Numbered from the stretch's first letter, positions 20,499 through 34,206 are shown. The stretch: 64,000 nucleotides of DNA from Oryzomicrobium terrae (GCF_008274805.1 NZ_CP022579.1:1178001-1242000), one strand, 5' to 3'. The notes: generated by a model from the letters alone, not told the origin. Program-made: numbers and translations.

Positions 20499-21443
20499 AT
20501 GCCACAGTCGTTCAGCACTCCCCGCACCGTCGCCCTCATCGGCAAGTACCACAGTCCCGAGGTGGCCGACACCTTGCTGGCCCTGGCTCAGGCCTTGAGC
20601 GACCGGGGCGTCAGGGTTCTGGTGGAAGCCGATACTGCCGACAACATCGCCGGCTTCGGTGCCGCCAGCGGCCACGGCCTGGCGACCCATCACACCCTGG
20701 GCGGCCTGGCCGCCTTCGAGGCCGTGGATTTCTCGGTGATCGGCGATCGGGCCAACGTGGCCATCGTCGTCGGCGGCGACGGCACCATGCTCAACGCCGC
20801 CCGCAAACTGGCCCGCTACAAGGTGCCGCTGGTGGGGGTCAATCAGGGCCGCCTGGGCTTCATGACCGACATCGCTCGTTCCGACATGCTGTCGTGCCTG
20901 GACGATCTGCTCGAAGGCCGCTTTACCCCGGAAAACCGCCTGCTGCTCGGGAGCGAGGTGATCCGCGGCGGCGAGGTCGTATCCGCCAATGTGGCCCTCA
21001 ACGACGTAGTGGTGGACAAGGGAGCCATCTCCCGCCTTATCGAATTCGAGTTGTTCATCGACGGCGAGTTCATTTACAGCCTGCGCGCCGACGGCCTGAT
21101 CGTGTCCACCCCGACCGGCTCCACCGCCTACTCGCTGTCGGCCAACGGGCCGATCCTGCATCCGACCCTGGGCGGTATCGCCCTGGTACCCCTCTGCCCC
21201 CACGCCCTGACCAACCGGCCAATCACCATTCCGGATTCGGCCGCCATCGAAATCCGCATCCTCTCGGCCGACGATTCCCGGGTGCACTTCGACGGCCAGG
21301 TGACCCAGACCTTGTGCCGCTACGACAGCGTCCGCCTGTTCCGCTCCGAACACAGCGTCTGTTTCCTGCACCCCCCGGGCTACAGCTATTTCGCCATGCT
21401 GCGGCAAAAGCTGCAGTGGAGCGAAAAGCCCAAGGGCACCTGA
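20499..21443 (+). CDS. nadK: NAD kinase
   Basis: NadK phosphorylates NAD to NADP in the cytoplasm. The 314-residue product from the ATG at 20499 has the hallmark GGDGTML (ATP/metal site), [11 protein letters not shown], the NE/D-type [10 protein letters not shown] motif and [20 protein letters not shown]. An in-frame TTG at 20481 is possible, but nadK proteins normally begin close to the conserved [11 protein letters not shown], so the ATG is preferred. No strong Shine-Dalgarno sequence precedes it, which suggests a short or leaderless transcript. recN starts 34 bases downstream; the nadK-recN pair is widespread in proteobacteria. Confidence 0.95.
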   Translation: MPQSFSTPRTVALIGKYHSPEVADTLLALAQALSDRGVRVLVEADTADNIAGFGAASGHGLATHHTLGGLAAFEAVDFSVIGDRANVAIVVGGDGTMLNAARKLARYKVPLVGVNQGRLGFMTDIARSDMLSCLDDLLEGRFTPENRLLLGSEVIRGGEVVSANVALNDVVVDKGAISRLIEFELFIDGEFIYSLRADGLIVSTPTGSTAYSLSANGPILHPTLGGIALVPLCPHALTNRPITIPDSAAIEIRILSADDSRVHFDGQVTQTLCRYDSVRLFRSEHSVCFLHPPGYSYFAMLRQKLQWSEKPKGT

Positions 21444-21477
21444 TTCTTTCCCTTCTTTTGAGACCTTCGCGCCCATC

Positions 21478-23142
21478 ATGCTGCTGCGCCTGACCATTCG
21501 CGATTTCGTCATCGTCGACCGCCTCGAACTCGAGTTTGCCCAGGGATTCGGCGCCTTCACCGGGGAAACCGGGGCGGGCAAGTCGATCCTGGTGGATGCG
21601 CTGGCCTTTGTCCTCGGCGAGCGGGCCGATAGCGGCCTGGTGCGTGCCGGTGCCGCCCGGGCCGAAGTCACCGCCGCCTTTGAGATCGCCGCCCTGCCGG
21701 AAATCCGCCAGTGGCTGGCGGAGCAGGATCTGGCCAGCGCCGACGGCGACGACGAGTTGCTGCTGCGCCGTGTGCTGGAAGCCGGCGGCCGGTCTCGCGC
21801 CTACATCAACGGTAGCCCCGCCACCCTGCAGCAACTGAAGGCCGTGGCCGAAGGCCTGGTGGATATCCACGGTCAGCACGCCCACCAGTCGCTGCTGCGC
21901 GGCGATGCCCAGCGGGCCTTGCTCGATGGTCAGGCCGGGCTGCGCGACGAGGTGCGGGCCGTGGGCGATGCGTGGCGGGCCTGGCAGGACGCTCGGGAAT
22001 TGCTTGATGCCGCCAGTCGCGACGGTGCCCAATTGGCTGAGGAGCGGGAGCGGCTGTCCTGGGAAGTGCAGGAACTGGAAACCCTGGGCTTGTCCGCCGA
22101 CGAATGGGAAGGCCTCAACCTCGAACACAAGCGCCTGGCCCATGCCGCCAGCCTGATCGAAGGCGCGCGTTTTTCCCTGAGTGCCCTGGCTGATGCCGAT
22201 GGCGCTTGCGAAGAACAGCTCGACGGGGTGCTCACCCGGCTTGACGACCTGAGTGCCTTCGATCCGACCCTGGCGCCGGTGGCGGAACTGGTTCGCTCCG
22301 CGCAGACCGAGCTGGCTGAGGCAGTTTCGGAGCTGCGCCGCTACGCCGACCGGGTCGAACTGGACCCGGACCGGCTGGTGGAGGCCGAGCGGCGTATCGA
22401 TGCCGTGTTGTCCTGTGCGCGTAAGTACCGGGAAACCCCGGAAACCCTGCCTGCCCGCCTGGAATCCGCCCGGCAGCGGCTTGCCCAGCTCGGCGACGCC
22501 AGCGACCTGGAGGCTCTGGCTGCCCGGGTGGCGACGGCGGAAGCCCGCTACCGCAGCTTGGCCCAGGCCCTGTCGAAGAAGCGGGCCAAGGCGGCGGAGG
22601 TGTTGGGCAAGGACGTGTCTGCCGTGATGCAGGAACTGGCTCTGTCCGGTGGCAAGTTCCAGATCGGGCTGGTGCCCCTGGAAGGGGGCAGTGCCCATGG
22701 CTTGGAACAGGTCGAATTTCGCATTGCCGGGTTGTCCGGCAGCACTGCCAAGCCCCTGGCCAAAGTAGCCTCCGGTGGCGAACTGTCGCGCATCAGCCTG
22801 GCCATCCAGGTGGTGACGACCCGGCAGGCTAAAGTGCCCACCCTGGTTTTCGACGAGGTGGACGTGGGGATCGGCGGCGGCGTGGCCGAAGTGGTGGGGC
22901 GCCTGTTGCACCGTCTCGGCCACGACCGGCAGGTGCTGTGCGTCACCCACCTGCCCCAGGTGGCGGCCCGGGCCGACCATCAATGGCAGGTGGCCAAGTC
23001 GCAAAAGGGCGGCGAGGTGCTCAGCCGGGTGGCATCCCTGGATGAGCAGGGACGAGTCGAGGAAATCGCCCGCATGCTCGGCGGAGTGGAGATCACTGCG
23101 ACAACCCGGCGCCACGCCGAAGAAATGCTGGCGGCCGGCTGA
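21478..23142 (+). CDS. recN: DNA repair protein RecN
   Basis: RecN is an SMC-like ATPase that acts early in double-strand break repair. The 554-residue product has a Walker A motif GETGAGKS near the N-terminus, an ABC signature VASGGELSRIS and Walker B LVFDEVDVGIGGGVAEVVG near the C-terminus. The middle is Ala/Glu/Arg-rich and predicted coiled-coil (about 155-360). The opening LLRLTIRDFVIVDRLELEF is typical. It is probably co-transcribed with nadK and ends at a strong bidirectional terminator shared with fur. No LexA box was searched for successfully upstream, because the nadK gene fills that space. Confidence 0.96.
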   Translation: MLLRLTIRDFVIVDRLELEFAQGFGAFTGETGAGKSILVDALAFVLGERADSGLVRAGAARAEVTAAFEIAALPEIRQWLAEQDLASADGDDELLLRRVLEAGGRSRAYINGSPATLQQLKAVAEGLVDIHGQHAHQSLLRGDAQRALLDGQAGLRDEVRAVGDAWRAWQDARELLDAASRDGAQLAEERERLSWEVQELETLGLSADEWEGLNLEHKRLAHAASLIEGARFSLSALADADGACEEQLDGVLTRLDDLSAFDPTLAPVAELVRSAQTELAEAVSELRRYADRVELDPDRLVEAERRIDAVLSCARKYRETPETLPARLESARQRLAQLGDASDLEALAARVATAEARYRSLAQALSKKRAKAAEVLGKDVSAVMQELALSGGKFQIGLVPLEGGSAHGLEQVEFRIAGLSGSTAKPLAKVASGGELSRISLAIQVVTTRQAKVPTLVFDEVDVGIGGGVAEVVGRLLHRLGHDRQVLCVTHLPQVAARADHQWQVAKSQKGGEVLSRVASLDEQGRVEEIARMLGGVEITATTRRHAEEMLAAG

Positions 23143-23220
23143 GGCCGTTTTTCACGGTGGGGGTAGGGCGATGGCCGCCGGCGGAAAGCCCACTCCCGTC
23201 ACATCGTCAAGCCGTATTCG

Positions 23221-23260
23221 CCATGAAAAAACGCCGCATTAATGCGGCGTTTTTTCATGG
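23221..23260. terminator. bidirectional terminator between recN and fur
   Basis: Bases 23221-23240 and 23241-23260 form a perfect 20-bp inverted repeat with no spacer. A GC core is flanked by A6 on one side and T6 on the other, so it can terminate both the plus-strand recN and the minus-strand fur transcripts. Confidence 0.9.
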
Positions 23261-23283
23261 TTGGACGGGCTGTCCGCGCTGGC

Positions 23284-23742
23284 TTACTCGCTGCCGCGCT
23301 GGAACTTCTCTTCTTCGGCCTGCTTGCCCGGGCAGTCGCCCTTGAGGCATTCGACGTAGAGGTACAGGGCGTGGTCCTGCAGGGAGTAGCCCCGTTCTTC
23401 GGCGATTTTTTGCTGGCGCCGTTCGATTTCTTCGTCGTAGAACTCTTCGACCTTGCCGCACTGTACGCACACCAGGTGGTCATGGTGACGGCCGGCGTTG
23501 AGTTCAAAGACCGCCTTGCCTGATTCGAAATGGTGCCGCTCCAGGATGCCGGCCTGCTCAAACTGGGTCAGTACCCGGTAGACCGTGGCCAGGCCGATAT
23601 CCATGTCCTCAGCGATGAGCAGGCGATAAACGTCCTCGGCCGTCAGGTGGCGCACGGAGCTTTTCTCGAACAGTTCGAGAATCTTCATGCGCGGAAAGGT
23701 TGCCTTGAGGCCGATGCTCTTGAGGCTTTGGGACGAATTCAT
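23284..23742 (-). CDS. fur: ferric uptake regulator Fur
   Basis: Fur is the iron-responsive repressor that binds Fur boxes when loaded with ferrous iron. The product from the ATG at 23742 is 152 residues, the normal length; it opens with [20 protein letters not shown] (winged helix). It contains the conserved [18 protein letters not shown] recognition segment, the histidine-rich metal site [17 protein letters not shown] (with a CxxC zinc pair), and a C-terminal pair of Cys residues. A longer open frame to 23838 is rejected because it adds a proline-rich, non-family leader. The gene diverges from bamE. No clear Fur box was seen in the shared upstream region. Confidence 0.96.
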   Translation of the reverse strand: MNSSQSLKSIGLKATFPRMKILELFEKSSVRHLTAEDVYRLLIAEDMDIGLATVYRVLTQFEQAGILERHHFESGKAVFELNAGRHHDHLVCVQCGKVEEFYDEEIERRQQKIAEERGYSLQDHALYLYVECLKGDCPGKQAEEEKFQRGSE

Positions 23743-23851
23743 GGGCGGTCTCGGGGTAAAAATTTCAATGTGGGGCGGGGGAGGGCTGTGTTGCCCGGCG
23801 TGGGGCCGCCCGAAGTGGGGGATGCGGACGTGGCGCATTCTCCTTTTGGGC

Positions 23852-23857
23852 TATGAT
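23852..23857 (+). promoter_or_regulatory. candidate -10 element in the fur-bamE divergent region
   Basis: TATGAT inside the AT-rich patch CTATGATATAC lies about 115 bases upstream of bamE. The reverse strand of the same patch could also serve fur. No good -35 was seen, so this is a weak call. Confidence 0.3.
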
Positions 23858-23971
23858 ATACCGTTTCGCTGGCCCGGGAAAAAGCCGGGTGCCTGTGTTT
23901 TCGGGTGATTCCGGCGGCAATTGCCAAATTTTCCAGTGTTATCGTCACCATTCTTCACCATCAAGTCTTCC

Positions 23972-24466
23972 ATGTCCCGACACCTGCTTAGTGGTCTGTG
24001 CGTCCTTTCCGTCGTTGCTCTGGCGGCCTGCTCCCCGCCCAAGCTGATCACCGAATACCGGATCGACGTGCAGCAGGGCAATGCCCTGACCCAGGATCAG
24101 GTCGCCCAACTGCGCCCTGGCCTGAGCAAGGATCAGGTGCGCTACATCCTGGGTACGGCCCTGCTGGCCGATGCTTTTCACGCGGATCGCTGGGATTACG
24201 TGTACCGGTTGCAAAAGGGCTCGACCCGGGAAATTGAGTCCCGCCGCCTGACCATCTTCTTCCAGGACGGCAAACTGACCCGGGTGGCTGGCGATGTCGT
24301 GCCGGCCAAGGACGGCCAGGCTGTCGGCGATGCCGGCGTGGACGCTCCGGAAGAAAAGACCCGGGTAATCGATCTCGGTTCCCTGCCCGCCGATGGCAAA
24401 CCTCTGCCTCCGGTCGAGAACGAGCGCGGTTTCTTCGGTCGAATGCTCGAAAAGGTCGGTCTGTAA
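23972..24466 (+). CDS. bamE: outer membrane protein assembly factor BamE (SmpA/OmlA lipoprotein)
   Basis: BamE is a small lipoprotein of the BAM complex that inserts beta-barrel proteins in the outer membrane. From the ATG at 23972 the product is 164 residues with a lipoprotein signal peptide (MSRHLLSGLCVLSVVALAAC, lipobox LAAC). The BamE/SmpA fold follows: YRIDVQQGNALTQDQVAQLR, PGLSKDQVRYILGTALLAD and WDYVYRLQKGS. The C-terminal extension (about residues 115-164) is longer than in E. coli BamE, as is common in betaproteobacteria. It is divergent from fur and lies 117 bases upstream of dapB. Confidence 0.94.
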   Translation: MSRHLLSGLCVLSVVALAACSPPKLITEYRIDVQQGNALTQDQVAQLRPGLSKDQVRYILGTALLADAFHADRWDYVYRLQKGSTREIESRRLTIFFQDGKLTRVAGDVVPAKDGQAVGDAGVDAPEEKTRVIDLGSLPADGKPLPPVENERGFFGRMLEKVGL

Positions 24467-25390
<924 letters not shown>

Positions 25391-25487
25391 GCGGCTGGTG
25401 CACGAAAACGGTGCGCGAAGCGTGTTGAGTCGGTCTGGCGAAATCCATGGGCTGGCCTTGCATTCGATGTCGTGACACCACGCGGAT

Positions 25488-25517
25488 TTGCCGGGGAGGG
25501 GGGTAATCCGCTACAAT
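25488..25517 (+). promoter_or_regulatory. candidate sigma-70 promoter for carAB
   Basis: TTGCCG (25488-25493) and TACAAT (25512-25517) are separated by 18 bases and lie about 80 bases upstream of the carA GTG start. Confidence 0.6.
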
Positions 25518-25543
25518 AGAAGGGTTTAGCAAATTCAATTGCC

Positions 25544-25576
25544 GAGGCGGGAGGGACCACCAGTCCGTCCCGCTTC
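25544..25576 (+). other. leader hairpin before carA
   Basis: A 14-bp stem with one G-G mismatch and one G-T wobble (25544-25557 with 25563-25576, loop of five) lies in the predicted carA 5' leader, ending 24 bases before the start codon. No T-tract follows, so it is not a simple terminator; it may affect translation or RNA stability. Confidence 0.5.
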
Positions 25577-25600
25577 GCGTATCTAGTTCCGGAGTTTTTC

Positions 25601-26773
25601 GTGTCGCCCTCCACGACCCAAGCTGCCTCCCCCCTGTTTCCTCCCTATCCGCCCGCCGTTCTGGTGCTGGCCGATGGCACCGTGTTTCGCGGTTATTCCA
25701 TCGGTGCCGACGGCTCCACCTCCGGTGAGGTGGTCTTCAATACGGCGCTGACCGGCTACCAGGAAATCCTTACCGATCCTTCCTACTGCCGCCAGATCGT
25801 CACCCTGACCTACCCGCATATTGGCAACGTCGGCTGCAATGCCGGTGACTTCGAGTCCCGCGCCAACTTCGCCGCAGGCCTGGTGATCCGCGATCTGCCG
25901 GTCCGTGCCGAAAACTGGCGTCTCGAAGAGACCCTGCCCGACTATCTTAAGAAGCACGGCATTGTCGCCATTGCCGGCATCGATACCCGCAAGCTGACCC
26001 GCATCCTGCGCGAAAAGGGCGCCCAGTCCGGCGCCATCGTCGCCGGCACGGTGGATGAAGCCCGCGCCCTGGCTGAGGCCAATGCCTTCCCCGGCCTGGC
26101 TGGCATGGATCTGGCCAAGGTCGTGTCCGCCGACGCCGCCTACGAGTGGAGCGAAGGCGAATGGACGCTGAAGGGCTTTAGTGAGCCTGCCGCGCCGCGC
26201 TTCAATGTGGTGGCCTACGATTACGGCATCAAGCGCAACATCCTGCGCATGCTGGCTTCCCGCGGCTGCAAGGTTACCGTGGTGCCGGCCCAGACTCCGG
26301 CTGCCGAGGTGTTCAAGCTCAACCCGGACGGTGTGTTCCTGTCCAACGGTCCTGGCGATCCGGAGCCCTGCGACTACGCCATTGCCGCCATCCAGGAAAT
26401 CCTGGCCAAGCGCATCCCCACCTACGGCATCTGCCTCGGCCACCAGTTGCTCGGCCTGGCCTCCGGCGCCAAGACGGTGAAGATGAAGTTCGGCCACCAT
26501 GGCGCCAACCACCCGGTCAAGGATGTGGAAACCGGTCAGGTGCTGATCACCAGCCAGAACCACGGCTTCGCGGTGGATGGCGATACCCTGCCGGCCAACG
26601 TCAAGGTGACTCACGTCTCCCTGTTCGACGGCTCCCTGCAAGGCATCGCCCGCACCGACGTGCCGGCCTTCTCGTTCCAGGGGCACCCCGAGGCGAGCCC
26701 GGGCCCCCACGACGTGGCCTACCTTTTCGACCGCTTCGTGCGGATGATGGAAGAACACCAAGCGGCCCGCTAA
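25601..26773 (+). CDS. carA: carbamoyl-phosphate synthase small subunit (glutaminase)
   Basis: CarA hydrolyses glutamine and passes ammonia to CarB for carbamoyl phosphate, needed for arginine and pyrimidines. The 390-residue product starts at GTG 25601, with CCGGAG eight bases upstream. It has the N-terminal domain ([40 protein letters not shown]) and a class I glutamine amidotransferase domain with the nucleophile in [13 protein letters not shown] and the His/Glu pair in [13 protein letters not shown]. Length is normal. carB follows after 27 bases in the same operon. Confidence 0.97.
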   Translation: MSPSTTQAASPLFPPYPPAVLVLADGTVFRGYSIGADGSTSGEVVFNTALTGYQEILTDPSYCRQIVTLTYPHIGNVGCNAGDFESRANFAAGLVIRDLPVRAENWRLEETLPDYLKKHGIVAIAGIDTRKLTRILREKGAQSGAIVAGTVDEARALAEANAFPGLAGMDLAKVVSADAAYEWSEGEWTLKGFSEPAAPRFNVVAYDYGIKRNILRMLASRGCKVTVVPAQTPAAEVFKLNPDGVFLSNGPGDPEPCDYAIAAIQEILAKRIPTYGICLGHQLLGLASGAKTVKMKFGHHGANHPVKDVETGQVLITSQNHGFAVDGDTLPANVKVTHVSLFDGSLQGIARTDVPAFSFQGHPEASPGPHDVAYLFDRFVRMMEEHQAAR

Positions 26774-26800
26774 GGCGTCGCGAGCAGACAAGGCGCACCC

Positions 26801-30007
<3,207 letters not shown>

Positions 30008-30015
30008 ACCCATAA

Positions 30016-30057
30016 AAAGCCGCCGGGGTCGCCCGTTTGCCGGGCGCCGGCGGTTTT
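30016..30057 (+). terminator. terminator-like hairpin after carB
   Basis: A GC-rich inverted repeat (GCCGCCGG near 30019 paired with CCGGCGGT near 30047, with an inner stem) is followed by TTTTGCTTT. It separates carAB from greA. Confidence 0.7.
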
Positions 30058-30099
30058 GCTTTACCTAATCGACCAAGACCGATCTATCGGGGAACTCCC

Positions 30100-30576
30100 A
30101 TGAGCAAGATACCGCTGACCGTGGCCGGGGCCGAGAAACTGCGCACCGAATTGCACCACCTCAAGACCGTCGAGCGCCCGGCTGTGATCCAGGCCATTTC
30201 CGAAGCGCGCGCCCAGGGCGACCTGTCGGAAAACGCCGAGTACGATGCCGCCAAGGAAAAGCAGGGCTTTATCGAAGGCCGCATCCAGGAACTGGAAGGC
30301 AAGCTGTCCAACGCCCAGATCATCGATCCCAAGCTGCTTGATGCGGATGGCCGCTGCGTGTTCGGCGCCACCGTGGAGCTGGAAGATCAGGATTCCGGCG
30401 ACCAGGTGATCTACCAGATCGTCGGCGAGGACGAGGCCGACATCAAGGAGCGCAAGATTTCCGTCTCTTCGCCCCTGGCCCGCGCCGTGATCGGCAAGTA
30501 TGCCGGTGACGTCGCCCAGGTTCAGGCGCCGGGTGGCATCCGCGAGTACGAGATCCTCGACGTCCGCTACGAATAA
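30100..30576 (+). CDS. greA: transcription elongation factor GreA
   Basis: GreA rescues backtracked RNA polymerase by stimulating cleavage of the nascent transcript. From the ATG at 30100 (GGGGAACTCCC upstream) the product is 158 residues, the normal length. It has the N-terminal coiled-coil with the catalytic acidic tip ([20 protein letters not shown]) and the C-terminal FKBP-like domain ([26 protein letters not shown]). A longer frame from 30037 lacks support. It lies between carB and a DUF4149-type gene; a branched GC-rich structure (30591-30636) follows its stop. Confidence 0.97.
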   Translation: MSKIPLTVAGAEKLRTELHHLKTVERPAVIQAISEARAQGDLSENAEYDAAKEKQGFIEGRIQELEGKLSNAQIIDPKLLDADGRCVFGATVELEDQDSGDQVIYQIVGEDEADIKERKISVSSPLARAVIGKYAGDVAQVQAPGGIREYEILDVRYE

Positions 30577-30590
30577 GCTTTTCCGGCAGG

Positions 30591-30636
30591 GAGGGGCGAA
30601 AAGCCGCGCCAAATAAGGCGCTCCGGGCAGCCCCTC
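30591..30636 (+). other. branched hairpin after greA
   Basis: GAGGGGC (30591-30597) pairs with GCCCCTC (30630-30636) and encloses GCGCC/GGCGC (30606-30610 with 30617-30621). No T-tract follows, so this may be an mRNA-stabilising or processing structure at the greA 3' end. Confidence 0.35.
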
Positions 30637-30652
30637 TCAAGAACCACTATCC

Positions 30653-31144
30653 ATGCGCCTTTCGGCCATGCCGTCCACCAAGAACCTGCTCAAATCCCTC
30701 GCCGATTCCCTTCACGCCAGCGCCCTGGTGCTCTGGGTGGGGAGTCTGTGGACCCTCGGCTACCTGGTTGCTCCCGTGCTCTTTGCCACCTTGGCCGACA
30801 AGACCCTGGCGGGCAACCTGGCCGGCAAGATGTTCCAGGTGGGCGGTTGGCTCGGTTTGGGGTGTTTCGTCCTGCTGACAGTGTTGAGGCTGGCCCGGGA
30901 GGGTGGGGCCTTCCTGCGCCGCTTGGACTTTTGGTTGCTGCTGCTGATGGCGCTCATCGCCGCTGCCAACCTGTTTGGCATCCAACCCCTGATGGCCGCC
31001 ATGAAGGCCGATGCCTGGCCGCGAGACGTGATGCAGTCGGTGATGCGTGAGCGCTTTGCCGCTTGGCACGGCGTGTCCAGCATTCTTTATCTGGTACAGA
31101 GCCTGTGCGGACTGGTGCTTGCCGCACGTCTGGTGCGGCGATAA
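30653..31144 (+). CDS. DUF4149-like inner membrane protein
   Basis: Function unknown. The 163-residue product has four hydrophobic segments (about residues 26-46, 58-80, 88-110 and 138-160), in keeping with a small polytopic inner-membrane protein of the DUF4149 type. Such a gene is a frequent neighbour of greA and yhbY in betaproteobacteria. Recognisable features are ALVLWVGSLWTLGYLVAPVL, AGKMFQVGGWLGLGCFVLL and the conserved AAWHGVSSILYLVQSLCGLV. Two in-frame ATGs (30653, 30668) are possible starts; neither has a strong ribosome site. It converges with yhbY at a bidirectional terminator. Confidence 0.75.
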   Translation: MRLSAMPSTKNLLKSLADSLHASALVLWVGSLWTLGYLVAPVLFATLADKTLAGNLAGKMFQVGGWLGLGCFVLLTVLRLAREGGAFLRRLDFWLLLLMALIAAANLFGIQPLMAAMKADAWPRDVMQSVMRERFAAWHGVSSILYLVQSLCGLVLAARLVRR

Positions 31145-31171
31145 AAAAAGCCGCCGGAAGGCGGCTTTTTT
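31144..31171. terminator. bidirectional terminator between the DUF4149 gene and yhbY
   Basis: A GCCGCC/GGCGGC stem (31150-31155 with 31160-31165, GGAA loop) is flanked by A6 and T6, fitting termination from both sides. Confidence 0.9.
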
Positions 31172-31183
31172 CAGGAAGATGCT

Positions 31184-31558
31184 TTATTCCTTCTCGCTGC
31201 TCCCCTGGAAGCTGCGTTTGGTGCGACGGGGTTGGCGGCGGCCGTTGCGCCGGGCCGGAGCGCCGGAGCTACCGCCGGTTTCATCCTCGGGGGCCGGGCG
31301 GTACAGTACCAGCAGCTTGCCGATGTGCTGGATCGGTGCGGCGTCGAGGCGCTCGCACAGTTCGGCCAGGAACGCTTCGCGCTCGTCCCGGTCGTCGTTG
31401 TAGACCCGCACCTTGATCAGCTCGTGGGCCTTCAGGGCGGCATCGGCTTCATGCGCCACGGCGTCGGTCAGCCCCTTTTGGGCAATCGACACCACCGGGT
31501 GCAGGCTGTGGGCACGGGCCCGAAGCGCCCGGCGTTGGGCGGCAGTAATGACCAGCAT
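31184..31558 (-). CDS. yhbY: RNA-binding protein YhbY (CRS1-YhbY/CRM domain)
   Basis: YhbY is a small RNA-binding protein associated with pre-50S ribosomal particles. The product from the ATG at 31558 is 124 residues with a single CRM domain: LVITAAQRRALRARAHSL, the GxxG-type loop in SIAQKGLTDAV, LIKVRVYNDDRDEREAFL and GKLLVLYRPAPED. A basic tail with the clusters RRNGRRQPRRTKRS follows, longer than in E. coli YhbY and likely to add RNA affinity. A longer frame to 31603 would overlap the divergent rlmE start and is rejected. The start lies 38 bases from rlmE, so the two share a short divergent promoter region. Confidence 0.92.
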   Translation of the reverse strand: MLVITAAQRRALRARAHSLHPVVSIAQKGLTDAVAHEADAALKAHELIKVRVYNDDRDEREAFLAELCERLDAAPIQHIGKLLVLYRPAPEDETGGSSGAPARRNGRRQPRRTKRSFQGSSEKE

Positions 31559-31596
31559 TGGTAAGTAAACCTTAGAAAAAACACGGATTTTAGCGA

Positions 31597-32217
31597 ATGG
31601 CACGATCCAAGACCAGCAGCGCCTGGCTCAACGAACACGTTCACGACCACTGGGTGCAACGCGCCAAGGCCGAGGGCTATCGGGCCCGGGCGGCCTTCAA
31701 GTTGCTCGAAATCGACGAGAAGGACCGCCTGCTCAAGTCCGGCGAGGTGGTGGTGGATCTGGGGGCAGCGCCAGGTAGCTGGAGCCAGGTGGCGGCGGCC
31801 AAGGTCGGCCCCAAGGGCAAGGTGTTCGCCCTGGACCTGCTTGACATGGATCCGCTACCCGGCGTGCGCTTTCTCCAAGGCGACTTCCGTGAGGAGAGTG
31901 TGCTCGCCGAACTGGAACGGCGCCTGGAAGGGGCGCCGGTAGGCTTGGTGCTGTCCGACATGGCGCCCAACACTTCGGGCATGGCGTCCATCGATCAGCC
32001 ACGCATGATGGATCTGGTCGAGTTGGCCCTGGATTTTGCCCGCAACCACTTGAAACCCGAGGGGGCTTTCCTGGTCAAATGTTTCCAGGGATCGGGCTAC
32101 CCTGAATTCCTCAAAGCCATGCGCGAGACGTTCGTCACGGTGGCGACCCGCAAGCCCAAGGCATCCCGGGATCGCAGCGTGGAAATCTACCTGCTCGGCA
32201 AGGGGCTCAAACGCTAG
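31597..32217 (+). CDS. rlmE: 23S rRNA 2'-O-methyltransferase RlmE (FtsJ/RrmJ)
   Basis: RlmE methylates the ribose of U2552 in the A-loop of 23S rRNA. The 206-residue product has the SAM-binding motif [16 protein letters not shown], and the K-D-K-E catalytic set is readable in [12 protein letters not shown] (K), [10 protein letters not shown] (D), [11 protein letters not shown] (K) and [10 protein letters not shown] (E). Length is normal. It starts 38 bases from the divergent yhbY and precedes ftsH by 108 bases, the conserved rlmE-ftsH order. Confidence 0.96.
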   Translation: MARSKTSSAWLNEHVHDHWVQRAKAEGYRARAAFKLLEIDEKDRLLKSGEVVVDLGAAPGSWSQVAAAKVGPKGKVFALDLLDMDPLPGVRFLQGDFREESVLAELERRLEGAPVGLVLSDMAPNTSGMASIDQPRMMDLVELALDFARNHLKPEGAFLVKCFQGSGYPEFLKAMRETFVTVATRKPKASRDRSVEIYLLGKGLKR

Positions 32218-32271
32218 AGTGGGGCTGTTTTTTCGCACAGTCTGTCACGGTCACGCGGGGCAGCGATGGTT

Positions 32272-32277
32272 TAGAAT
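32272..32277 (+). promoter_or_regulatory. candidate -10 element for ftsH
   Basis: TAGAAT lies in the rlmE-ftsH gap, 49 bases before the ftsH TTG start. No good -35 was found, and there is no sigma-32-type sequence at the expected position. Confidence 0.35.
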
Positions 32278-32325
32278 GCGGAATCCCACTGGAGGACGCC
32301 GGTAGCGGCGCGAAAAGGAGTCACC

Positions 32326-34206
32326 TTGAACAACATGTTCAAAAATTTGGCGATCTGGTTGGTCATCGGCCTGGTACTGATGACCGTCTTCAACCAGTTC
32401 AACGGCCGTCAGGTTGCCCAGAACTCCATGGACTATTCCCAGTTCATCGAGGAAGTGAAACAGGGCCGCATCACCAAGGTGGTGATGGAGGGGCGCACCC
32501 TCAAGGCCACCACTTCGGAAGGCAAGAAGATTTCCACCTTTGCTCCGCCCGACTTGTGGCTGGTTTCCGACCTGCTCAAGAACGGCGTCAAGATCGAAGC
32601 CAAGCCCGAGGAAGAGCCCTCGGTGCTGATGAACATTTTCGTCAGCTGGTTCCCCATGCTGCTCCTGATCGGCGTCTGGGTGTTCTTCATGCGCCAGATG
32701 CAGGGCGGTGGCAAGGGCGGTGCGTTCTCCTTCGGCAAGTCCAAGGCTCGCATGCTCGACGAAGCCAGTAACTCGATTACCTTCGCCGATGTGGCCGGCT
32801 GCGACGAGGCCAAGGAAGAAGTCTCCGAACTGGTCGAATTCCTGCGCGACCCCTCCAAGTTCCAGAAGCTCGGGGGCCGTATCCCCAAGGGTGTGCTGAT
32901 GGTGGGCAGCCCGGGTACCGGTAAGACCCTGCTGGCCAAGGCCATCGCCGGCGAGGCCAAGGTGCCGTTCTTCTCGATCTCCGGTTCCGACTTCGTCGAA
33001 ATGTTCGTTGGCGTGGGTGCCGCCCGGGTGCGCGACATGTTCGAGCAGGCCAAGAAGCACGCCCCGTGCATTATTTTCATCGACGAAATCGACGCCGTAG
33101 GCCGCCACCGTGGTGCCGGTCTGGGTGGCGGCAATGACGAGCGCGAGCAGACCCTCAACCAACTGCTGGTGGAAATGGATGGTTTCGAAGGCCACTCCGG
33201 CATCATCGTCATCGCCGCTTCCAACCGCCCCGACATCCTCGACCCGGCCCTGATGCGTCCGGGCCGTTTCGACCGCCAGGTGGTGGTGCCGCTGCCCGAT
33301 ATCCGTGGCCGCGAGGAAATCCTCAAGGTGCACATGCGCAAGGTGCCGGTGGCTGCCGACATCAAGGCCGACATCATCGCCCGCGGTACCCCCGGCTTCT
33401 CCGGTGCCGATCTGGCCAACCTGGTGAATGAGGCCGCCCTGTTCGCCGCTCGTGCCAACAAGCGCCTGGTGGACATGGATGACTTCGAGAAGGCCAAGGA
33501 CAAAATCATGATGGGCGCTGAGCGCCGCAGCATGGTAATGACCGAGGAAGAGAAGAAGAACACCGCCTACCACGAGTCCGGCCACGCGGTGGTGGCGAAG
33601 ATGCTGCCCAAGTCCGACCCGGTGCACAAGGTCACCATCATCCCCCGCGGCCGTGCCCTGGGCGTGACCATGCAGTTGCCGGAGCAGGACCGCTACGCCT
33701 ACGACCGCGGTTACCTGCTCGACCGCATCGCCGTGCTGTTCGGTGGGCGCATCGCCGAAGAGTTGTTCATGAACCAGATGACCACCGGCGCTTCCAACGA
33801 TTTCGAGCGGGCGACCCAGATGGCCCGGGACATGGTGACCCGTTACGGCATGTCCGATGCCCTGGGGCCCATGGTCTATGGCGAGAACGAGGGCGAAGTG
33901 TTTCTTGGCCGTTCCATCACCACCCACAAGAACGTTTCCGAGGCCACCTTGCAGAAGGTCGACGGGGAAATCCGCCGTATCATCGACGAGCAGTACGCCC
34001 TGGCGCGCAAGATCCTCGACGATAACCGGGATAAGGTGCATGCCATGGCCAATGCCCTGCTCGAACTGGAAACCATCGACGCCGAGCAGATCGATGACAT
34101 CATGGCCGGCAAGCCGCCGCGTCCGCACCGTCGTTCCAGCACCACGCCGACGCCTTCCCAGGACGATTCGCCGGGGGCCGCCCCCAGTGCTGCCGCCACG
34201 GTCTAA
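32326..34206 (+). CDS. ftsH: ATP-dependent zinc metalloprotease FtsH
   Basis: FtsH is a membrane-anchored AAA+ protease that degrades short-lived and misassembled proteins, including LpxC and sigma-32 in E. coli. The 626-residue product has two N-terminal membrane helices (about 5-22 and 102-124), an AAA+ domain with Walker A GSPGTGKT (the second residue is usually Pro, here Ser), Walker [16 protein letters not shown] and the SRH region. The protease domain has the zinc site HESGH. TTG at 32326 is taken as the start because GGAG sits five bases upstream, whereas the ATG at 32335 would be 14 bases away. A strong terminator follows. Confidence 0.97.
   Translation: MNNMFKNLAIWLVIGLVLMTVFNQFNGRQVAQNSMDYSQFIEEVKQGRITKVVMEGRTLKATTSEGKKISTFAPPDLWLVSDLLKNGVKIEAKPEEEPSVLMNIFVSWFPMLLLIGVWVFFMRQMQGGGKGGAFSFGKSKARMLDEASNSITFADVAGCDEAKEEVSELVEFLRDPSKFQKLGGRIPKGVLMVGSPGTGKTLLAKAIAGEAKVPFFSISGSDFVEMFVGVGAARVRDMFEQAKKHAPCIIFIDEIDAVGRHRGAGLGGGNDEREQTLNQLLVEMDGFEGHSGIIVIAASNRPDILDPALMRPGRFDRQVVVPLPDIRGREEILKVHMRKVPVAADIKADIIARGTPGFSGADLANLVNEAALFAARANKRLVDMDDFEKAKDKIMMGAERRSMVMTEEEKKNTAYHESGHAVVAKMLPKSDPVHKVTIIPRGRALGVTMQLPEQDRYAYDRGYLLDRIAVLFGGRIAEELFMNQMTTGASNDFERATQMARDMVTRYGMSDALGPMVYGENEGEVFLGRSITTHKNVSEATLQKVDGEIRRIIDEQYALARKILDDNRDKVHAMANALLELETIDAEQIDDIMAGKPPRPHRRSSTTPTPSQDDSPGAAPSAAATV

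Noticed and set aside
20511-20520. TTCAGCACTC, similar to half of a CIRCE element
   Set aside because: It lies inside the nadK coding region and has no matching second half at the required spacing.
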